A DNA stretch of 9,394 nt, from positions 1 through 9,394 of the forward strand of contig DASWII010000070.1 of NCBI GenBank assembly GCA_036397755.1, given 5' to 3'. Of this stretch, positions 5,770 through 9,394 are shown piece by piece. Under the pieces are notes generated by a model that made no database searches, was not told the origin of the DNA, and was given only the letters and a program-made list of their open reading frames with translations. This DNA comes from CAMYLY01 sp036397755 (GTDB taxonomy: Bacteria; Gemmatimonadota; Gemmatimonadetes; Gemmatimonadales; GWC2-71-9). A program made the translations under genes and the position numbers. Numbering within the stretch: the stretch's first letter is position 1; each line of letters starts with the position of its first letter.

Positions 5770-8254
5770 GCGAGCCTTCCTCGTCGCGTTGCTGGTCTGG
5801 GCTGGCGCGGCGCCTGCCCAACTGTGCGCGCAGTATGTGCCCCCGACCACGGGGGGCATCGTCCGACTCGACGAGCTGCTGCAGCGTCTGGGAGAGCCGA
5901 GACGCGTCCTGATGATCGGGGCGCATCCGGATGATGAGGATACCGACCTCCTGACCGTGATCACGCGAGGCGTGGGAGCGGAGGTCGGCTATCTGTCCCT
6001 CTCGCGGGGGGAGGGGGGCCAGAACCTGATCGGACCGGAACTCGGCGTCGGACTGGGGCTGATCCGCACCGGGGAACTCGAGGCGGCCCGGTCGGTCGAC
6101 GGAGGGCGGCAGTTCTTCACGAGGGCCTACGACTTCGGGTACTCGAAGTCGCTCGACGAAGCCATGCGCTTGTGGACTCCGGATTCGATTCTCAAGGATG
6201 TCGTCCGGATCATCCGGCGCTTCCAGCCGCATGCGATCGTGTCCGTGTGGAGTGGAACGAGCCGCGACGGACACGGCCAACACCAGATGGCCGGCGTCGT
6301 TGCCGCGCAGGCGTTCACCGCGGCAGGCGATCCCGAGCGGTTTCCCGAATTGCGTTCGGAGGAGCAGCTCGAACCCTGGACGCCCGTCAAGCTCTATCGG
6401 AGCGCCCGCTTCGACCTTGCCGCGGCGACCCTGACGTTTGAGGCCGGCGCGCTCGATCCGCGCAACGGACACTCGTTTCATCAAATCGCCATGGCCAGTC
6501 GGAGCCGCCATCGCTCGCAGGACATGGGTGCGTTGCAGGAGATCGGACCGCACCCGCGCGGTTTGGGGCTGGTGGAGGATCGCACCCGTGGCGGTGACGC
6601 CGGGCTGCTGGCCGGTGTGCCGATCGGGCACCCATGGCTGGGCGCGTTGGCGGACTCCCTGAGAGCGACGTTGTCCCCGACGACCATGGCGGCCGCGGCG
6701 GTTCCGTTGGCGCGCGCGCTCGGGCGCGCGCACCGTGAGGGCGTCCGTCCGGATCGTATCGCGATGCTGTCCGAGGCGTGGAGCATTGCCAGCAGCCTCG
6801 TGGTGGATGCCGTGGCGAGCGAGGAGACGGTGCCGGCGGGTGGGTCGCTCGACGTGACCGTGCGCGTCGCCAACGCAGGCGCCACACCAATCGTGATCCG
6901 GCGGGTCGAGCTTCGGAGTCCACCGCGGTGGAACAGCGACGCCGTGGATACCGAGCGATCGGTAGGCGGTGGGGAGGCGATCGAGATCGCCATCTCGGTG
7001 CGGGTGGCGGACGACGCTCGGGTCACCGCGCCCTATTTTCTCGAACGTCCTTTGGCGGGCGCGCTGTACGATTGGACGACGGTGCCGGCGCCGGTGCGAG
7101 GGCTGCCGTTCCAGCCGGAGCTCCTGAAGGTGAACGTGCGGCTCGACGCGTCCGGCGTTCCCGTGGAGTTGAGCGGCCCGGTCACCCACCGGTTCAATGA
7201 CCAGGCGGTCGGCGAACAGCGGCGCGCGGTGCGCGTCGTGCCCCTCGTGGACGTGCGGCTCGAGCCGGGTGCGCTCGTCTGGGTTGAGTCGGCCGACTCG
7301 GCAAGGAAGACCTTCCGCGCCGTGCTCCGCTCCAACTCCGAGGAATCGGTGCGGGGGGTGATCGCGCTCGAGGCCGAGGGATGGGACCTACCAGGGGGCA
7401 TCCCGTTCACGCTCCAGGCGCGCGGGGAGCAGCGGTCCTTCGAGTTCCTCGTACCCCGACCGCGGCTGACCGGGACCGCGCGGTCGACGATGCGAGCGGT
7501 GGCGCGGTTGGATGATGGGGAGGCGATCGATTTCGGCGTGGAGGAGATCGTGTATCCCCACGTGCGGCGGGTGGCGTGGACCCGGCCGGCCGAAGCGCAG
7601 ATCACCCTGGCGGAAATCGCGCTGCCGGCGGTGCGCCGCATCGGGTACGTCCGGGGAGCCTCGGATCGCGTCCCGGAAGCCCTGTCCGAGGTGGGGCTTG
7701 CAGTGGAACTGCTTGACCGTGAAGCGCTCGAGCGTGGCGCGCTGTCCGACTATGACGTGATCGTGATCGGCAGCCGCGCGTACGAGACCAATGGCGATCT
7801 CGTCCGGCACAACGGTCGGCTGCTCGAGTACGTCCGCGACGGCGGTCACTTGGTCGTGCAGTACCAGCAGTACCAGTTCGTGCGTGGCGGGTACGCGCCG
7901 TTCCCGCTGACGATCGCGCGCCCTCACGATCGCGTGGCCGACGAAACGGCGCCCGTGCGGATCCTCGATTCGGCGCATCCGATCCTCACCCGGCCGAACC
8001 GCATCGGAGGGGAAGACTGGGAGGGGTGGCCGCAGGAGCGCGGCCTCTACTTTGCGCGGACTTGGGATGATGCCTATCACCCCCTCTTGGAGATGGCGGA
8101 TCCCGGCGAGGAGCCGCTGCGCGGCTCGGTCCTGGCAGCGCATTACGGACGGGGCACGTACATCTACACGGGGATCGCCTTCTTCCGCGGGCTGCCCGCG
8201 GGCACTCCAGGCGCCTACCGGCTGTTCCTGAACATGTTGCAGCCGGGGTGGTAG
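5756..8254 (+). CDS. Exported PIG-L (LmbE-like) deacetylase with C-terminal GATase-like domain
   Basis: An 832-residue exported protein starting at GTG 5756, where a classical signal peptide begins (KPRRR, hydrophobic core AFLVALLVWAGAAPA, cleavage near QLCAQ). GTG 5714, preceded by GGGGA, is an alternative that adds 14 residues. Residues about 45-260 are a PIG-L zinc amidase domain: AHPDDE at 56-61 (His57, Asp60) and HGQH at 173-176 supply metal ligands and the catalytic Asp59. The RGEGGQN segment and IRTGELEAAR region mark a large-protein subgroup of the family. Members remove N-acetyl groups from GlcNAc-type sugars; the substrate here is unknown. Residues about 300-600 hold beta-sandwich modules (VPAGGSLDVTVRVANAGATP is CARDB/NEW3-like). 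Residues about 620-832 resemble a class I glutamine-amidotransferase/ThuA-like fold (YDVIVIGSRAYETN, then EYVRDGGHLVVQYQQYQ, and GRGTYIYTGIAFFRGLPAG near the end) but lack a nucleophilic Cys at the elbow, so it probably binds rather than cuts. It is the middle gene of a tight three-gene group. Confidence 0.88.
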   Translation: MKPRRRAFLVALLVWAGAAPAQLCAQYVPPTTGGIVRLDELLQRLGEPRRVLMIGAHPDDEDTDLLTVITRGVGAEVGYLSLSRGEGGQNLIGPELGVGLGLIRTGELEAARSVDGGRQFFTRAYDFGYSKSLDEAMRLWTPDSILKDVVRIIRRFQPHAIVSVWSGTSRDGHGQHQMAGVVAAQAFTAAGDPERFPELRSEEQLEPWTPVKLYRSARFDLAAATLTFEAGALDPRNGHSFHQIAMASRSRHRSQDMGALQEIGPHPRGLGLVEDRTRGGDAGLLAGVPIGHPWLGALADSLRATLSPTTMAAAAVPLARALGRAHREGVRPDRIAMLSEAWSIASSLVVDAVASEETVPAGGSLDVTVRVANAGATPIVIRRVELRSPPRWNSDAVDTERSVGGGEAIEIAISVRVADDARVTAPYFLERPLAGALYDWTTVPAPVRGLPFQPELLKVNVRLDASGVPVELSGPVTHRFNDQAVGEQRRAVRVVPLVDVRLEPGALVWVESADSARKTFRAVLRSNSEESVRGVIALEAEGWDLPGGIPFTLQARGEQRSFEFLVPRPRLTGTARSTMRAVARLDDGEAIDFGVEEIVYPHVRRVAWTRPAEAQITLAEIALPAVRRIGYVRGASDRVPEALSEVGLAVELLDREALERGALSDYDVIVIGSRAYETNGDLVRHNGRLLEYVRDGGHLVVQYQQYQFVRGGYAPFPLTIARPHDRVADETAPVRILDSAHPILTRPNRIGGEDWEGWPQERGLYFARTWDDAYHPLLEMADPGEEPLRGSVLAAHYGRGTYIYTGIAFFRGLPAGTPGAYRLFLNMLQPGW

Positions 8255-8294
8255 TGGGCGGCGGACACGGCGAAGGTCTTCCCGGTCGCGATCG

Positions 8295-9394
8295 ATGAAC
8301 GACACGGTAAAACGGCTGTCCGTTCTCATGGCCACGGCGTTCGTGGACATGATCGGGTTTGCCATGGTGTTCCCGTTGCTGCCCTACTATGCGCGTCGGT
8401 TGGAAGCCGCCGATTGGACCATCGGGTGGATGATCGCGATCTTCTCGATCGCGCAACTGGCCGCGGCGCCCCTCTGGGGTCGATTGTCGGACCGGTACGG
8501 GCGCCGGGGCGTTATCCTCATGGGCCTGACCACGTCGGCGATCGCGTACGTGGTGTTTGGGCTCGCGACGTCGATGTGGTGGCTGTTCGTCTCTCGACTG
8601 GTGCAGGGGATTGGCGGGGGCACGACCGGGGTACTCCAGGCGTACGTGGCGGACGTCACGGATCCGAAAGACCGCGCCAAGGCGCTCGGCTGGTTGTCGG
8701 CGGCGACCGGAGCCGGCGTCATGCTCGGCCCCGCGATCGGGTCTCTCGCCTTCGGCCTGGGGTATGCGGCGCCCGGTCTCTTCGCTTCGGCGCTGTGCCT
8801 GTGCAACATCGGATTTGCCGCCCGCTGGCTGCCCGAGTCGCGGCCGGAGCGGGACGAAACTCGTACACGACGCTCGGTGCGGTCGATGGTCGTGGAGATC
8901 GTGCTCGCCCCGCGGGCCCAGGTGGCCCGCCTCGTGTGGATCTATGCCGTTGGGATGCTCGGGTTCATGTCAATGACCGCGGTGCTGGCGCTCTATCTGC
9001 AAGACGAGTTTGGGGTGACGGAGAGCACCATCGGCATCTTCTTCGTGTATGTCGGTGCGCTGTCGGTCGTGATGCGGGCCGTCCTCCTGGGCCGCCTCGT
9101 GGATTGGCTGGGTGAAGCGCGATTGATGCGCGTGGGGGCCGCCGTATTGGCGGCCGGTCTCTTTATGCTGCCCTTCCCGGATTCGATCGTGCCGCTGGCG
9201 GTGGTCATCACGTTCACGCCGGTTGGCACGGCATGCCTGTTCCCTGCGACGACGGCCCTGATCACGCACCGTGCGCCGGATGAGATGCGGGGACAGATCC
9301 TCGGTGTCGCCCAGGCGTTCGGAGGCGCGGCCCGAGTCATCGCGCCCCTGTGGGCCACGGCGACGTATGACGCACTGGGGCACGCCTTGCCGTT
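8295..9394 (+). CDS. MFS transporter, DHA1 drug:H+ antiporter type, 3' end outside window
   Basis: The first 366 residues of an inner-membrane major facilitator. Helix 1 contains FVDMIGFAMVFPLLPYY (16-32) with an acidic Asp18. The helix 2-3 loop has a textbook motif A, GRLSDRYGRR (62-71). Motif B appears as RLVQGIGGG (101-109), and motif C, GVMLGPAIGS (141-150), is the helix-5 signature of proton-driven exporters. Hydrophilic SRPERDETRTRRS-type sequence separates the two halves near 190-205, and a weaker copy of motif A follows helix 8 (GRLVDWLGEARL). About 11 of 12 helices are present; the stop lies beyond the window. Such proteins export small molecules such as tetracyclines or other drugs; the substrate is not readable here. 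The ATG lies 40 bp after the PIG-L stop codon. GAAGG at 8272-8276 is too far (18 bases) for a good Shine-Dalgarno. The gap holds no terminator or promoter, so co-transcription with the two genes upstream is likely. Confidence 0.93.
   Translation, partial: MNDTVKRLSVLMATAFVDMIGFAMVFPLLPYYARRLEAADWTIGWMIAIFSIAQLAAAPLWGRLSDRYGRRGVILMGLTTSAIAYVVFGLATSMWWLFVSRLVQGIGGGTTGVLQAYVADVTDPKDRAKALGWLSAATGAGVMLGPAIGSLAFGLGYAAPGLFASALCLCNIGFAARWLPESRPERDETRTRRSVRSMVVEIVLAPRAQVARLVWIYAVGMLGFMSMTAVLALYLQDEFGVTESTIGIFFVYVGALSVVMRAVLLGRLVDWLGEARLMRVGAAVLAAGLFMLPFPDSIVPLAVVITFTPVGTACLFPATTALITHRAPDEMRGQILGVAQAFGGAARVIAPLWATATYDALGHALP

Noticed and set aside
3394..5964. An 856-codon open frame on the minus strand opposite the S9 peptidase and PRTase-like genes
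   Set aside because: It crosses two convincing plus-strand genes and the promoter-bearing gap between them, and its product is low-complexity and Arg/Pro/Gly-rich with no motifs. The same applies to the 505-codon minus frame at 5672-7189.
6006..6019. Two runs of six G separated by A, considered as a G-quadruplex or slippage/frameshift site
   Set aside because: They encode the conserved RGEGG segment of this PIG-L subgroup, the frame continues intact on both sides, and the four G-tracts needed for a good quadruplex are not close together.
6710..6731. GC hairpin (8-bp GCGCGCGC stem, 4-base loop) inside the PIG-L gene
   Set aside because: It falls in a run of Ala/Arg/Gly codons (ARALGRAH) and is explained by GC-biased codon choice; there is no gene boundary nearby.

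Overview
The window is uniformly GC-rich (roughly two-thirds G+C by eye), densely coded and free of mobile elements, tRNAs, rRNAs or CRISPR arrays. A Big-type Ig-repeat lipoprotein, a secreted S9 peptidase, a large secreted PIG-L deacetylase and a long-form acyl-CoA dehydrogenase together resemble chromosomal DNA of a Gram-negative soil or sediment bacterium, most plausibly Gemmatimonadota or a neighbouring phylum. That placement is inferred from gene content and composition only.

Layout. Left third, minus strand: an acyl-CoA dehydrogenase of the long VLCAD/ACAD9-like type (935-2830), a terminator-like hairpin (875-908), then the 5' part of an Ig-repeat lipoprotein gene that runs off the left edge (1-781). 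Right two-thirds, plus strand: an exported S9 peptidase (2914-5028) transcribed divergently from the dehydrogenase across an 83-bp gap, then an 84-bp gap holding a hairpin/triple GGCGCC array and a perfect TATAAT box just before the next ATG. After it comes a compact three-gene group: a phosphoribosyltransferase-fold protein with eroded substrate motifs (5113-5769), a secreted PIG-L deacetylase fused to a GATase-like C-terminal domain (5756-8254, overlapping its predecessor by 14 bp), and an MFS drug:H+ antiporter-type transporter (8295 to the right edge).

How the genes may work together. The S9 peptidase looks like a periplasmic enzyme releasing small peptides for uptake. The dehydrogenase is a cytoplasmic or membrane-associated fatty-acid beta-oxidation enzyme. 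No partner subunits (ETF, thiolase) are visible, so the two flanking genes appear to be stand-alone metabolic genes. The three-gene group is the least ordinary part: a cytosolic PRTase-like protein whose transcript may be leaderless, an exported N-deacetylase-like enzyme and an efflux-type transporter. Their overlap and spacing suggest co-transcription, but nothing in the sequence names a shared substrate. I do not see an obvious defence system, biosynthetic cluster or other clearly new system; the degenerate PRTase and its promoter region deserve the closest second look.
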